A DNA stretch of 64,000 bases from Humidesulfovibrio sp. (GCA_031292175.1 JARLHQ010000003.1:62001-126000), one strand, 5' to 3'; counted from the stretch's first letter, positions 8,787-17,466 are shown. Made by a program: numbers and translations. Notes: generated by a model not told the origin, from the sequence alone.

Positions 8787-8968
8787 GAGACCCCCCCCTT
8801 AAAAATGGCGGCTTTCGGGTGCCCCCGCGCCCTTTGCGCCGCGATTTTGTGTATGCTATGACTGGCCCGATTGGAAGGAGAAAAAACCGCCCTTCCGTGT
8901 CGGAAAAGCAGCCAACGCCCGCACGGGGCGCGCGTGTCTGCAGCAGCATATCCGAGGGGGTCGCGCCG

Positions 8969-9637
8969 ATGTACTGGATCGTGGTGGGCGACGTGCATGA
9001 ATGCACGGCAATGTTTGAACACATTCCCGACGTGATCGGGGCCGAGGCCCTCATCCTCTCCGGCGATCTGACCAACCGGGGTGGCCCGGAAAACGCCGAC
9101 CGCGTGCTTGAAGCCGCATTGTGCGCCAACGCCCACGTGCTCGCCCAGGTCGGCAACATGGACAAGCCCGAGGTCACCACGCACCTTGCGCTGAAGGGCT
9201 GCAACATCCACCGTGAGACGCGGCGGCTCGCCCCCGGCCTGGCCCTCATGGGCGTGGGCTACTCCACCCGCACCCCCTTCGACACCCCCAGCGAGGCGGA
9301 CGAGGAAGAACTGGCCCTCTGGCTTGCGGATACCCATGCCAAGGCCAAGGCTTTGTCTGGACCCGGCGGCCGCATCCTGGCCGTCATCCACAACGCGCCG
9401 TACGGTACGAACCTGGACCATTTGACGAACGGCATGAACGTTGGCAGCAAGGCCGTGCGAGCCTTTCTGGACAAGGCCCAGCCAGAGATCTGCGTCTGCG
9501 GGCACATCCACGAGGGCCTGGGCGAGACCAGGCTGGGCCGCTGCCACGTGCTGAACCCCGGTCTGCTGAACGACGGCGGCTTTGTACGCGTGGACATGGA
9601 AAATGGCGCGCTTACCGCTGTCCTGGGCCACATCTAA
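8969..9637 (+). CDS. Calcineurin-like metallophosphatase
   Basis: 222 residues from MYWIVVGDVHE, where a GAGGGG site is found; the 50 residues upstream in the track are basic, unlike the family, and probably untranslated. Metal-binding motifs follow the family order: GDVH, GDLTNRGG, GNMD (in place of GNHD), a later H in IHNAP, and CGHIHEG. The substrate cannot be told from sequence; the N-to-M variant around GNMD occurs in YfcE-like and other small phosphodiesterases. The stop overlaps the rlmH start (TAATG). Confidence 0.85.
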   Translation: MYWIVVGDVHECTAMFEHIPDVIGAEALILSGDLTNRGGPENADRVLEAALCANAHVLAQVGNMDKPEVTTHLALKGCNIHRETRRLAPGLALMGVGYSTRTPFDTPSEADEEELALWLADTHAKAKALSGPGGRILAVIHNAPYGTNLDHLTNGMNVGSKAVRAFLDKAQPEICVCGHIHEGLGETRLGRCHVLNPGLLNDGGFVRVDMENGALTAVLGHI

Positions 9638-10116
9638 TGACCGCGGGCCTGGGTTGCCTGTTCGTAGGCAAGTGTCGTGAGGCCGCTCTGCGCGAGGCTG
9701 CGGCACTGTATGCGAAGAAGCTTTCGCATCTTGCGCGCTGCGAGGTGCTCACAATCAAGGACGCCCCGGCCGCCCTGCCCCCGGCGGAAAAAACCCTGCG
9801 CGAGGGACGCGACCTGCTCGCCAAGCTGCCGCCCGGCGCGGTGCCAGTGGTTCTGGACGAACGCGGCGAGATCTGGTCCAGCCGTGAGCTGGCCGCGAAA
9901 CTCAAGGCCTGGGAGGACGCGGCGCGCACACCCTGGTTCCTTGTGGGCGGGGCCTTCGGCCTGTCCGATGAGGTGCGCGAGCGCGCGAAGTCGGGCGGGG
10001 CGCTGTTTTCGCTCGGGCGCATCACCCTGCCGCACGAACTGTGCCGCGTGGTGCTCCTGGAGCAGCTTTACCGCGCCGCCAGCATCAACAAGGGTCTGCC
10101 CTATCATCACGACTAG
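9637..10116 (+). CDS. rlmH: 23S rRNA pseudouridine-1915 N3-methyltransferase
   Basis: 159 residues, the usual size of RlmH (formerly YbeA/SPOUT family). It methylates pseudouridine 1915 in helix 69 of 23S rRNA. Visible family landmarks are LDERGEIWSS, the knotted SAM site WFLVGGAFGLSDEV, and the C-terminal LGRITLPHELCRVVLLEQLYRA with a final GLPYHH. Translationally coupled to the metallophosphatase gene. Confidence 0.95.
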   Translation: MTAGLGCLFVGKCREAALREAAALYAKKLSHLARCEVLTIKDAPAALPPAEKTLREGRDLLAKLPPGAVPVVLDERGEIWSSRELAAKLKAWEDAARTPWFLVGGAFGLSDEVRERAKSGGALFSLGRITLPHELCRVVLLEQLYRAASINKGLPYHHD

Positions 10117-10185
10117 CCCGGCACGACAAAACCGGCACAACTGCACCGCATACGAAACAGCGCAGGCAATGCGCGAGGACACGCC

Positions 10186-10398
10186 ATGCTCGACACCGCC
10201 GACCTGGACAAGATCGCGGAATACTTCGCCTCCGGCGATCTGGCCTTCGACTTTGAGAACGGGGACGAAGCACGCCGTCAGATGATTCTGGAGTATCTGG
10301 AGAAACTTATGGACCTGGCCGATCAGGCCGACGAGCTGGCCACGAAGCTCATCTTCAAGGGCGGCGTGCTCGGCGCGCTGGCGAGGGCCCAGAAGTAG
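10186..10398 (+). CDS. Small acidic helical protein, unknown function
   Basis: 70 residues, acidic, probably all helix (LDKIAEYFASGDL, MILEYLEKLMDLADQADEL). A GCGAGGA stretch precedes the ATG. It follows rlmH by about 70 nt. Its last 76 nt overlap the 3' end of the convergent rsmG, which is unusual and lowers confidence, yet the residue composition looks like a real protein. No family recognised. Confidence 0.5.
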   Translation: MLDTADLDKIAEYFASGDLAFDFENGDEARRQMILEYLEKLMDLADQADELATKLIFKGGVLGALARAQK

Positions 10399-11060
10399 CG
10401 CGTCCGCGACTCGGCCGGGTACTCCTGGCTGTCCACCAGCCGGAACCCCGCATCCCCTGAAAAATCGGCAGGAGGCGGCTCGTTGGCCAGGATGACGAGC
10501 ATCCCCGGCTCCGCCAGCAGCTCGGAGGCCAGAGGCAAGAGCTGCGGCCAGGGCATGAAGGCCCGGCTGAGCACCAGATCCGCGCGCCGCGCGCCCAGCC
10601 CCAGTCCCGGCAAAGCCTCCAGGGCCGTTTCGGCCCGGCCGTGCAGCACCTTGGTGCGTTCCAGCTTGAGCGCCCCCACGGCTTGGGCGAGGAAGATCGC
10701 CCGCTTCTCGCGCAGTTCGACCAGCACATAGTCGCCGTCCGGCCAGACCACGCGCAAGGGAATACCCGGCAGGCCCGCACCCGCGCCCAAGTCTAGGGTG
10801 AGCGAGGACTCAGGCAGGCGCAGGCGCGCCAAAAAGGACGCCAGGTGCAGGCTGTCCGCTGTCAGGTCGCGGAACACGCCCGGCCAGTCGGCACGGCCCA
10901 CCAGGTTCATGGTCCGGTTCCACTTGAGCAGCAGTGTGAGATATTGCGAAAGCGCCTGGGCCTGTTCCGACGTCAGCTTGAAGCCCGCGCGGCGGGCCTC
11001 GCCGGCCACCTCGCCGGGAGCCGGGGCATAGGGATTCGGTTCTGCGCGTTTTTTGGCCAT
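10323..11060 (-). CDS. rsmG: 16S rRNA (guanine-527-N7)-methyltransferase
   Basis: 245 residues, slightly longer than typical RsmG/GidB. It methylates G527 of 16S rRNA; loss gives low-level streptomycin resistance in other bacteria. Landmarks are KWNRTMNLVG, LDLGAGAGLPGIPL (SAM motif I), LVELREKRAIFL, and DLVLSRAF. The C-terminal 15 residues after RYFWALAS lie in the overlap with the small convergent ORF. It is not next to gidA or the parAB genes here. Confidence 0.93.
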   Translation of the reverse strand: MAKKRAEPNPYAPAPGEVAGEARRAGFKLTSEQAQALSQYLTLLLKWNRTMNLVGRADWPGVFRDLTADSLHLASFLARLRLPESSLTLDLGAGAGLPGIPLRVVWPDGDYVLVELREKRAIFLAQAVGALKLERTKVLHGRAETALEALPGLGLGARRADLVLSRAFMPWPQLLPLASELLAEPGMLVILANEPPPADFSGDAGFRLVDSQEYPAESRTRYFWALASAPSTPPLKMSFVASSSA

Positions 11061-11145
11061 GCGCGGGTTGTAGCTGGCCTGAAGCGCCGGGGCAAGAGGA
11101 ACGGGACCGGCGACGGCGCGAACGGTTGGGCGCGACGCGCTGGGA

Positions 11146-11691
11146 CTAACTCGTGGCCAGCACGGAGTTCAGCTTGGACTGGACAATGCTGTTCACTTCC
11201 GTGAACACGCTGGAGCTCAGATTGCCCGAAAGGTAGCTTGAAGCAAGGCTGGCCGAAGAGCTGCCATAACCACGCAGGCTGCTCGATGTGCCGCTTGAGG
11301 TCACCGAAGCCAAGCTGCCGGTGGTCGAGGCGTTGGAGAATTGTCCGGCCAGGCTGTTCAGTTGGTACTTTTCCATGGTGTCCGTACTGTCCGCCGCGGC
11401 TTCGTGCAGGCTGGTGGCGATCTCGCTGGTGGCCTCCTTGAAGCTCTCGGTATCCTGCTTCTGCAAGGTGGACAGGGAACTCAGCAAGGTCGCGGCCGTG
11501 GAGATGCTGGTCCCCGACGTGCTGTCCGAACTGTCGGTGCTGTCCGTGCCGGTGTTTTCCACCGGGGTGAAGCCAGCGGACGAGGACGAGCTGGTGGCAA
11601 GCATCGTGGTCAGAACGTCCGTGGAGCTGTTCTGGTCGATGTAGTCAAGGGCGGAGCCCAGATACCGGTTTCCGACACTGGCGATGGTCAT
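11146..11691 (-). CDS. Ser/Thr-rich protein of unknown function
   Basis: 181 residues starting at MTIASVGNRYLGSALDYIDQ, with an excellent AGGAGG site; the track ORF extends upstream without support. No signal peptide or membrane helix is visible. The chain has several Ser/Thr runs (SSSSS, TDSTDSSDSTSGTS, TSSGTSSS) separated by helical pieces (STLQKQDTESFKEATSEI). The N-terminus and low aromatic content recall flagellar or secreted structural proteins, but I recognise no family. It stands alone, in the opposite direction to the sulfite reductase gene. Confidence 0.75.
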   Translation of the reverse strand: MTIASVGNRYLGSALDYIDQNSSTDVLTTMLATSSSSSAGFTPVENTGTDSTDSSDSTSGTSISTAATLLSSLSTLQKQDTESFKEATSEIATSLHEAAADSTDTMEKYQLNSLAGQFSNASTTGSLASVTSSGTSSSLRGYGSSSASLASSYLSGNLSSSVFTEVNSIVQSKLNSVLATS

Positions 11692-11995
11692 GGCTTTCCT
11701 CCTGCTGGACCCTGCCGCGCCCGCGGCCGTTGCTGTGGAAAAGCAACTTCCGCGCCAGCGCTCCGGGCCTCCGCGCCTCCCGCGCCCTCCAGGAACCGGA
11801 ACCCGGCGCGGGGACAGGATATCCTCCTGAACACAAAAAGGACGCTCCGTCTTTTCGACCCGCCCGCGCCTTTTTTTCCGGCAACATTTTCCGCCCCAGC
11901 CCGCGCCAACCTGACCCAAGTCAAGGCGCGCCAACCCTCGGACAGGGTAAGGAATGCTGCGACCAAGCCCCAACCCCAGCAAGGAGACCAACCCC
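11692..11995. other. Divergent intergenic region upstream of the sulfite reductase gene
   Basis: A 304-nt gap between divergent genes. It holds a small GTTGCT/AGCAAC inverted repeat near 11730-11747, a T-rich stretch near 11870 and the palindromic site at 11911-11924 described separately. No credible reading frame is seen. Confidence 0.55.
11911..11924. promoter_or_regulatory. Possible CRP/FNR-family (HcpR-like) operator
   Basis: CTGAC-CCAA-GTCAA is an inverted repeat with one mismatch from TTGAC-N4-GTCAA. As I recall, HcpR, a CRP/FNR-type regulator of nitrite and nitrosative stress genes in Desulfovibrio, uses sites of this type. It lies 72 nt before the small sulfite/nitrite reductase start, which would be a sensible target. 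A single short match could be chance. Confidence 0.25.
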
Positions 11996-12685
11996 ATGAT
12001 CAAAAAACATCCCGCCCCGCCCGTGCCCGCCGGCGCCATCCCGCAACGCGCGGGCGACTCCTTCGCCATCGTGCCCCGGCTGCCCTCGGGCATCATCACC
12101 GCCGACCAGCTCGAAGCCCTCGCACGCGCCATCCGCCAGTACGACATCCCCATCGCCAAGCTCACCTCCGGCCAGCGCATCGCCCTGGTGGGCATCAAGG
12201 CTGAGGACGTGCCCGGTGTCTGGGCGGGGCTGGACATGGGTGAAGGACGCGCCGTGAAGCATGGCGTGCACTACGTGCAGGCCTGCCCGGGCACGGCCGC
12301 TTGCGCTTACGGGCTTCAGGATTCCCTGACCCTGGGCACGCGCCTGGAGGATATGTTCAACGCCCTGGACCTGCCCGCCAAGGTCAAGGTGGGCGTGTCC
12401 GGCTGCCCCATGTGCTGCGGCGAGTCCTACGTGCGCGACATCGGCCTGGTCGGCCGCAAGAAAGGCTGGACCGTGGTCTTTGGCGGCAACGCCGGGGGCC
12501 GGCCCCGTGTGGGCGACGAGTTGGCCTCCGGCCTCAGCGCGGACGAGGCGCTTGACTTGGTGGGCCGGGCGCTCGCCCACTACGCGGCGAACGCCAAGAA
12601 ATGCCAGCGCACGGCGCGCTTCGTGGAGGCGCGGGGCATTGAAAGCGTGCGCGAGGCCCTGGGGCTCGCCAAAATTCAAGAATAA
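11996..12685 (+). CDS. Small siroheme sulfite/nitrite reductase (assimilatory type)
   Basis: 229 residues starting at MIKKHPAPP behind an AAGGAG site. It is a single-subunit half-size member of the siroheme-[4Fe-4S] family, like the low-spin assimilatory-type sulfite reductase of Desulfovibrio vulgaris (about 218 residues). The cluster ligands show as CPGTAAC (C-x5-C) and GCPMCC (C-x3-C). The N-terminal part contains the ferredoxin-like half domain (GIITADQLEALARAI). It would reduce sulfite to sulfide or nitrite to ammonia in the cytoplasm; the native role of this class is not settled. Monocistronic by context. Confidence 0.88.
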   Translation: MIKKHPAPPVPAGAIPQRAGDSFAIVPRLPSGIITADQLEALARAIRQYDIPIAKLTSGQRIALVGIKAEDVPGVWAGLDMGEGRAVKHGVHYVQACPGTAACAYGLQDSLTLGTRLEDMFNALDLPAKVKVGVSGCPMCCGESYVRDIGLVGRKKGWTVVFGGNAGGRPRVGDELASGLSADEALDLVGRALAHYAANAKKCQRTARFVEARGIESVREALGLAKIQE

Positions 12686-12756
12686 CGCTCCCGCTTGAAC
12701 GGGCGGACGTTTGCAGCTACCATGACGGTCTCTACCCCCCAACACGAGGAGGAGTC

Positions 12757-13299
12757 ATGCGTAGACGATCGCCCCTGCTGCTTTGCCTTGCCGCCGCCGC
12801 CTTGTCCGGCTGCGTGGCCACGCAGAAGGTGCCTGTGAGTACGGATCCCCTGGGCGCCCTGGTGTACCTGGACGGGAAACAGGTGTGCCCGGCCACCCCG
12901 TGCAGCGTGGAGATCCCCAAGGATCAGGACCACCTGCTGACCATCGTCAAGGATGGCTACCGGCAAAAGGACATCCCGGTGCGCCGCGTGTTCGATTCGG
13001 CCGCGGTCCTGCGCGAGTCGGTGCGCCAGGGAGTGCGGGCGGCCAAAGGCGGCAGCGACCTTGGGGGCGCCTTCTCCAGTGCCGCAAGCAGCGCGGACAA
13101 GCAGGAGAAGGACGGCCGGGCCTATGTGCTCGCGCCGGATATGGTGAGCCCGCGGCTGGTCCCCGTGGGCGAACCGTTGCCCGAGGAACACCACGTGGAC
13201 AAGCGCCAGGAGGGAACGGACGATCCCGCCGTGAATTTGGGCCTGGAGATCTTCCGTATGCTTGACGGAGGCACGCAGGACAACGGCTCGGACAACTAG
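12757..13299 (+). CDS. PEGA-domain lipoprotein
   Basis: 180 residues. An N-terminal lipoprotein signal ends in LSGC, so the mature protein is lipid-anchored. Residues about 25-75 (VSTDPLGALVYLDGKQVCPATPC...HLLTIVKDGYR) form a PEGA repeat, a small beta domain common in surface lipoproteins. The rest is polar and Ala/Asp-rich with no known fold. A GAGGAGG site precedes the ATG. Function unknown. Confidence 0.82.
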   Translation: MRRRSPLLLCLAAAALSGCVATQKVPVSTDPLGALVYLDGKQVCPATPCSVEIPKDQDHLLTIVKDGYRQKDIPVRRVFDSAAVLRESVRQGVRAAKGGSDLGGAFSSAASSADKQEKDGRAYVLAPDMVSPRLVPVGEPLPEEHHVDKRQEGTDDPAVNLGLEIFRMLDGGTQDNGSDN

Positions 13300-13318
13300 C
13301 CCCCGGCTCAGCAAAGGA

Positions 13319-13358
13319 AAACGACCCGGTCCCCTTGCGAGAGGGCCGGGCCGTTTGG
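13319..13358. terminator. Bidirectional terminator between convergent genes
   Basis: AAACGACCCGGTCC pairs with GGGCCGGGCCGTTT across a short loop, with one or two mismatches. T-rich ends occur on both sides (CGTTTGG on plus, CGTTTTCC on minus). It serves the PEGA lipoprotein gene and the GH17-GT2 gene, which end on either side. Confidence 0.75.
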
Positions 13359-13379
13359 CGTTTGCATGGAGCCGCAGGC

Positions 13380-16064
13380 TTAGAGCTTGGTCTTGCGCTG
13401 CTGCATGGGGAGGGCCACTGTGGCCGCGCTGGAGGAGATGGCGCTGTTGCCCACGGCAGCGGCCCGGCCGACACCCTGGCCGGCCAGGGTGCGGGTCACG
13501 CCGGGCAGGAGGTTCGGCATCACGGACAAGAGCGACAGGCACAGGGCCGCCAGATAGGGCGCGCTCTGCACCAGCAGGATCACCGCCCAGGTGACGATGT
13601 CCGGGTTGTCAGTGCCATAGCGGGCGAGAACCGCGCCGGCAGCCAGCCACAGCAGGCCGAGAATCAGGAGCTCCTCGCGCGCCATCATCAGGCCGCGCAC
13701 CACGGCGGAGCGCTCCTCGCACTTGGGCGTGCGCAGGAAGGGCTTCTTGGAGGTGAAAAGCCCCTGCACCATGGCCTTGGCGATGGTATGCGTGAGCGCC
13801 AGCCCGGCTATGGCCGCGCCGATGCGCTCCCACACGCCGCAACGCACACGGGTCTTGTACAGCCACATGAAGTGGAACAGCTTGAACAGGAACGCGCCCA
13901 GCGGCGGCAAGAGGAAGATGCTGAGCGGCGTGCCGAAGTAGCGCGGCAGGACCAGCATCCCCAGGCTCCAGAACAGGCTCACCACCAGCACGGCGATCTG
14001 CGTGGCGTCGGCGAACCAGGGCAGCCAGCCCGCGATGAAGTGGTACTTCTGCCCGTTGTCCAGGCTGGTGGTCTTGTTCCAGGGCATCATCTGACGCCAG
14101 TGGCGCTTCAGGATCTGCACGGCGCCGTAGGCCCAGCGGAAGCGCTGGCTCTTGAAGCCGGAGTAGGTGTCGGGCGTCAGGCCCTGGCCGAAGCTCTCCG
14201 GCACGTACACGGCCTGGTAGCCACGCTCAAATACGCGCAGGCCAAGCTCCGCGTCCTCGCAGATGCACCATTCGCCCCAGCCGCCGACCTCATCCATGAC
14301 GCTCTTGCGGATCATGGTCATGGTGCCGTGCTGGATGATGGCGTTGCGCTCGTTTCTATGCACCATGCCGATGCGGAAGAAGCCATCGTATTCCCAGGCG
14401 CACACGGTCTTGTACGCGTCGCCCTCCCATTCGCGATGGTCCTGCGGCGACTGCACGATGGCCACGTCCGGCTTCTCGAAATACGGGGTCAGGGAGCGCA
14501 GCCAGCTCGGGCGCACCTGGTAGTCGGAGTCCACCACCGCGACGACGCGGGCGTCCGGGGCGGTTTCCTTCAGGGCGAAGTTCAACGCGCCGGCCTTGTA
14601 CCCCGGCCACTCCTCAAGGTGGAAGAAGCGGAAGCGCTCGCCAAGTTTGGCACAGTGCTCCTGCAGTGGCTTCCACAGGGCCGGGTCGTGGGTGTTGTTG
14701 TCGATGAGCAACACCTCGAAGCTCGGGTAGTCCAGCGCCGCCAGCGAGTTCATGGTGGCGATGACCATGTCGGGCGGCTCTTTGCAGCACGCCACGTGGA
14801 TAGACACCTTGGGCAAACCCTCGTCCGAGTCGTGGCGCAGGGGGTAGAAGCGGCGCTTCAAGCCCTCCGGCCAAAGCATCTCGCTCATCTCAAAGCCATT
14901 GATGAGCACCACGGCCAAGAGGCCGATCTGCATGGGCAAGAGGAAGCCCCAGGCCGCGGTCTCCGCGGGCAGGAACTCCACGGTGATGGGCGTGAAGGCG
15001 ATCCAGACGAGCGAACTGGTCACGGTTTGCAGCAGCAAGGCAAAGAACAACTTGCCCTGGAAAGGCTGATCCTTGCGGCGGTACAAGAAGTACAGCATGG
15101 GGATCAGGCAAAGCAGCGAGACCCCCCACTGCACGGGCCACAGGCTGTCCTCGCGGATGGTGCCGGTCAACGGGATCTTGTTGTCGCGGTCCACGGTCCA
15201 GATGCCCCAGTGCGCGCCCACGACGCCTTCCAGCGGACGCTTCCAGGGCTGGTCAAAGGCTTCCATGACGCAGTAGTCAATGTTCTGCTGCCGGGCCAGA
15301 TTCATGAACTGCCGGAGAAACTTGGCCTCGTTGGCGATGGAGGCCTTGGCCTTGCCCCAGCGTTCGCCGTTGCTGGGCCAGCCGATTTCCGAGATGAGCA
15401 CATGCTTGTTCGGGAAGCGCTCCACCACCTGATGGTAGCGCTTCATGCTCCACTCGATGGCCTTGTCCTCGGGCACGAACTCCCAGTAAGGCAGGATGTG
15501 CACGGCAATGAAATCAACGCTATCTGCCAGTTCGGGATGGTTGATCCACACGTGCCAGGGTTCAGCGGTGCTCACTTGGACGCCCGGGGCGGCTTCCTTC
15601 ACGCGGCGGATGTATTCCGCCAGCTGCGCGGGCTTGAAGTCGCCACGGAGCACGGCTTCGTTGCCCACGATGGCGCGGGTGATGTTCTTGTGCTCCTGGA
15701 GGTTCTTGATGAGCCCGGCGACTTCCGTCTCGTTGCGCTTGAGGCGCTTGTCGAGCCACGCACCGGCGATGACGGGCACGCCGTACTTCTCGGCGATGCC
15801 GGGAATGGCTTCCATGCCGTCCGTGGAGGAGTAGGTGCGGATGGCGCCGACCTTGTCCTTGAGGAAGGCCACGTCCTGCTCGATCTCCGCAGGCGTGGGG
15901 AATTTGTTCACCAGTGGGTCTTCATTGGCCCGGTAGGGGCTGAAGGAGACGGCCTTCACCTGGCCGGTGAAGTCGAGTTGCGGATCAGCCGGGCGGTTGA
16001 ACCAGGCCCACAGGCCCAAATTGACCGCCATGACGATAAGCACGATGAGTGCATTCTTGCGCAT
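13380..16064 (-). CDS. GH17-GT2 fusion, beta-(1,3)-glucan synthase/remodelling (NdvB-like)
   Basis: 894 residues, started at MRKNALIVLIVMAV where the membrane anchor begins. Residues about 40-300 are a GH17 domain: VGNEAVL carries the acid/base Glu (about E136) and ISEIGWPS the nucleophile Glu (about E226). After several membrane helices comes a processive GT2 domain with LLIDNN, DSDYQ, CEDAELGLR and QRFRWAYGAVQ (the QxxRW motif), then more helices. The same GH17+GT2 layout is known in NdvB of Pseudomonas and Bradyrhizobium, which make cyclic or branched beta-glucans. I infer an inner-membrane glucan synthase whose periplasmic GH17 part transglycosylates or branches the product. Monocistronic. 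Confidence 0.88.
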   Translation of the reverse strand: MRKNALIVLIVMAVNLGLWAWFNRPADPQLDFTGQVKAVSFSPYRANEDPLVNKFPTPAEIEQDVAFLKDKVGAIRTYSSTDGMEAIPGIAEKYGVPVIAGAWLDKRLKRNETEVAGLIKNLQEHKNITRAIVGNEAVLRGDFKPAQLAEYIRRVKEAAPGVQVSTAEPWHVWINHPELADSVDFIAVHILPYWEFVPEDKAIEWSMKRYHQVVERFPNKHVLISEIGWPSNGERWGKAKASIANEAKFLRQFMNLARQQNIDYCVMEAFDQPWKRPLEGVVGAHWGIWTVDRDNKIPLTGTIREDSLWPVQWGVSLLCLIPMLYFLYRRKDQPFQGKLFFALLLQTVTSSLVWIAFTPITVEFLPAETAAWGFLLPMQIGLLAVVLINGFEMSEMLWPEGLKRRFYPLRHDSDEGLPKVSIHVACCKEPPDMVIATMNSLAALDYPSFEVLLIDNNTHDPALWKPLQEHCAKLGERFRFFHLEEWPGYKAGALNFALKETAPDARVVAVVDSDYQVRPSWLRSLTPYFEKPDVAIVQSPQDHREWEGDAYKTVCAWEYDGFFRIGMVHRNERNAIIQHGTMTMIRKSVMDEVGGWGEWCICEDAELGLRVFERGYQAVYVPESFGQGLTPDTYSGFKSQRFRWAYGAVQILKRHWRQMMPWNKTTSLDNGQKYHFIAGWLPWFADATQIAVLVVSLFWSLGMLVLPRYFGTPLSIFLLPPLGAFLFKLFHFMWLYKTRVRCGVWERIGAAIAGLALTHTIAKAMVQGLFTSKKPFLRTPKCEERSAVVRGLMMAREELLILGLLWLAAGAVLARYGTDNPDIVTWAVILLVQSAPYLAALCLSLLSVMPNLLPGVTRTLAGQGVGRAAAVGNSAISSSAATVALPMQQRKTKL

Positions 16065-16522
16065 AGTGCCGCCCACTCCAGGATGGCGCATGGTCGTTTA
16101 TAGTGTCTGCCGCTCGCGCGGCGCTGGTCGTACGAAAAACCCACCCATAAAAACAGCGGCCTGACGCCGCTTGCAACACGTCTGGCCGATGCGGGGATGC
16201 CCATACTCCTGCCGGGCTCTTGAGGCAACCGCCTCTCGCTCTCGGGCTGGTGCGCCGCAGGCAATAGTGTACCTTTTGTGCGCACAAGGACCGCTCCCGG
16301 CACCCGCTTCAACGCGTCTGCCCCTGGTAGAGCAAGGGTTATGCCATGTTTTAAACGGACGGTTTTTCAGACAATTTAAATAAGGTTACAGATTGCTCAC
16401 TTTTTTTGTGTGTAAATTTTGCGCACACGCCAAACAGCCCCCCCCCGCAAGGTCCATACGGCGCGCGGAGTGGTGCTTCCCTCTTCCTGAAAAATCAGGC
16501 AGAAGAGCCATGTGGAGGCAGT
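16065..16522. other. Divergent intergenic region with two palindromic sites
   Basis: This 458-nt gap lies between the divergent GH17-GT2 gene and the next plus-strand gene. It contains a perfect 12-bp palindrome TTGTGCGCACAA (16276-16287) and a looser GTGTG-N11-CACAC (16408-16412/16424-16428). The interval 16340-16420 is AT-rich (ACAATTTAAATAAGG, TTTTTTTGTGTGTAAATTTT) and probably carries promoters. No reading frame looks real. Confidence 0.55.
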
Positions 16523-17416
16523 ATGACGCTGGAGTATCTGCTCTGGTCGGCGCTTCTGGCGCTGGCGGCCCTGGCCGGCCTTGGCACGGCCTGGTGGGGG
16601 AGGTCGCGTTTCGTGCGCGGCCGCCGCGCGATGCTGGCCGTCGGGGCATTTCTTGTCGTTGGGGCGGCCGGAGGCTACCTGGCCCATGGGCCCGTGGCCG
16701 CGCTCCTGGCCGAGCACCGCCTGGCCTCAGCCACCGCGCGCGCCGATGAAATCTTCCACACCGACGGTCTGCTGCGCGCCCTCGCGCAGGCCGAGCCGGA
16801 GCGCGCCGGAGCGCTGCACGCGCGTTTGGCCATAGCCCTGGCTCACGCCGACAAGGGAGAGGCCCCCGGCGTGGAGCGGCGCATACGCAACGAGGCCCTG
16901 CGCGAGGCCCTGGCCACCGCCTTCGCCCGGCTGCCCAACGCCTCGGATGAGGCCGCGGCACGCTTGGCCCAGGCGCTCCTGAATGCCCTGCAGGCCCTGC
17001 AGGCCACAGATTCCCTGCTCTGCCTGGGCCTCCTGCATCCGGCCTCGGAAACCGACGCTCCCCTCACCGAAAACGCCTTGGCGCGCCTGAAGGACGGCGT
17101 GCGCAAAGACTTGGAGTCCGCCCTGGCGCTGACCTTGGCCTCCAGCGTCATCCGCCCGCATGCCGCGCCCCTGCCAGGCAAGACGGACGCCGCCCTGGCC
17201 GATATGTTCACCGAGAATCTGTCGGAATTTCAGAAGGCCTATGGCAATCCCAAGCAGGTGGACGCGCTCTTCGAGGCCCTGGCCGAGCCGGAACATGCGC
17301 GGGCCATCGCGCCGGAGATGCTGTGCGGCTTCGCCCAGGACCTGTTGCGCGCACTTTTGCGCATGCCCCCGGACGAACGCGGGCCTGGCCTTCGACGGCT
17401 CTTGGGGTCGGGATAG
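16523..17416 (+). CDS. Membrane-anchored helical protein, unknown function
   Basis: 297 residues starting at MTLEYLLWSALLALAAL behind GGAGGCAGT; the upstream 39 codons of the track ORF are not used. Two hydrophobic segments occur in the first 60 residues, separated by WWGRSRFVRGRR, then a long Ala/Leu-rich helical region that looks like repeated helix pairs (RNEALREALATAFARLPN, ARLAQALLNALQALQ). No catalytic motif is visible and I recognise no family. Its position between the glucan synthase and a GT2 gene hints at an envelope role, but that is only context. Confidence 0.7.
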   Translation: MTLEYLLWSALLALAALAGLGTAWWGRSRFVRGRRAMLAVGAFLVVGAAGGYLAHGPVAALLAEHRLASATARADEIFHTDGLLRALAQAEPERAGALHARLAIALAHADKGEAPGVERRIRNEALREALATAFARLPNASDEAAARLAQALLNALQALQATDSLLCLGLLHPASETDAPLTENALARLKDGVRKDLESALALTLASSVIRPHAAPLPGKTDAALADMFTENLSEFQKAYGNPKQVDALFEALAEPEHARAIAPEMLCGFAQDLLRALLRMPPDERGPGLRRLLGSG

Positions 17417-17466
17417 GGTGGAGGCGGCCCCCCCGGCGGCCGGGAGAAATGCCCCCCCCCACCCCA

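Noticed and set aside
13335-16103. 922-aa plus-strand ORF over the GH17-GT2 gene
   Set aside because: Antisense shadow; the minus strand has catalytic motifs of two enzyme families in the right order.
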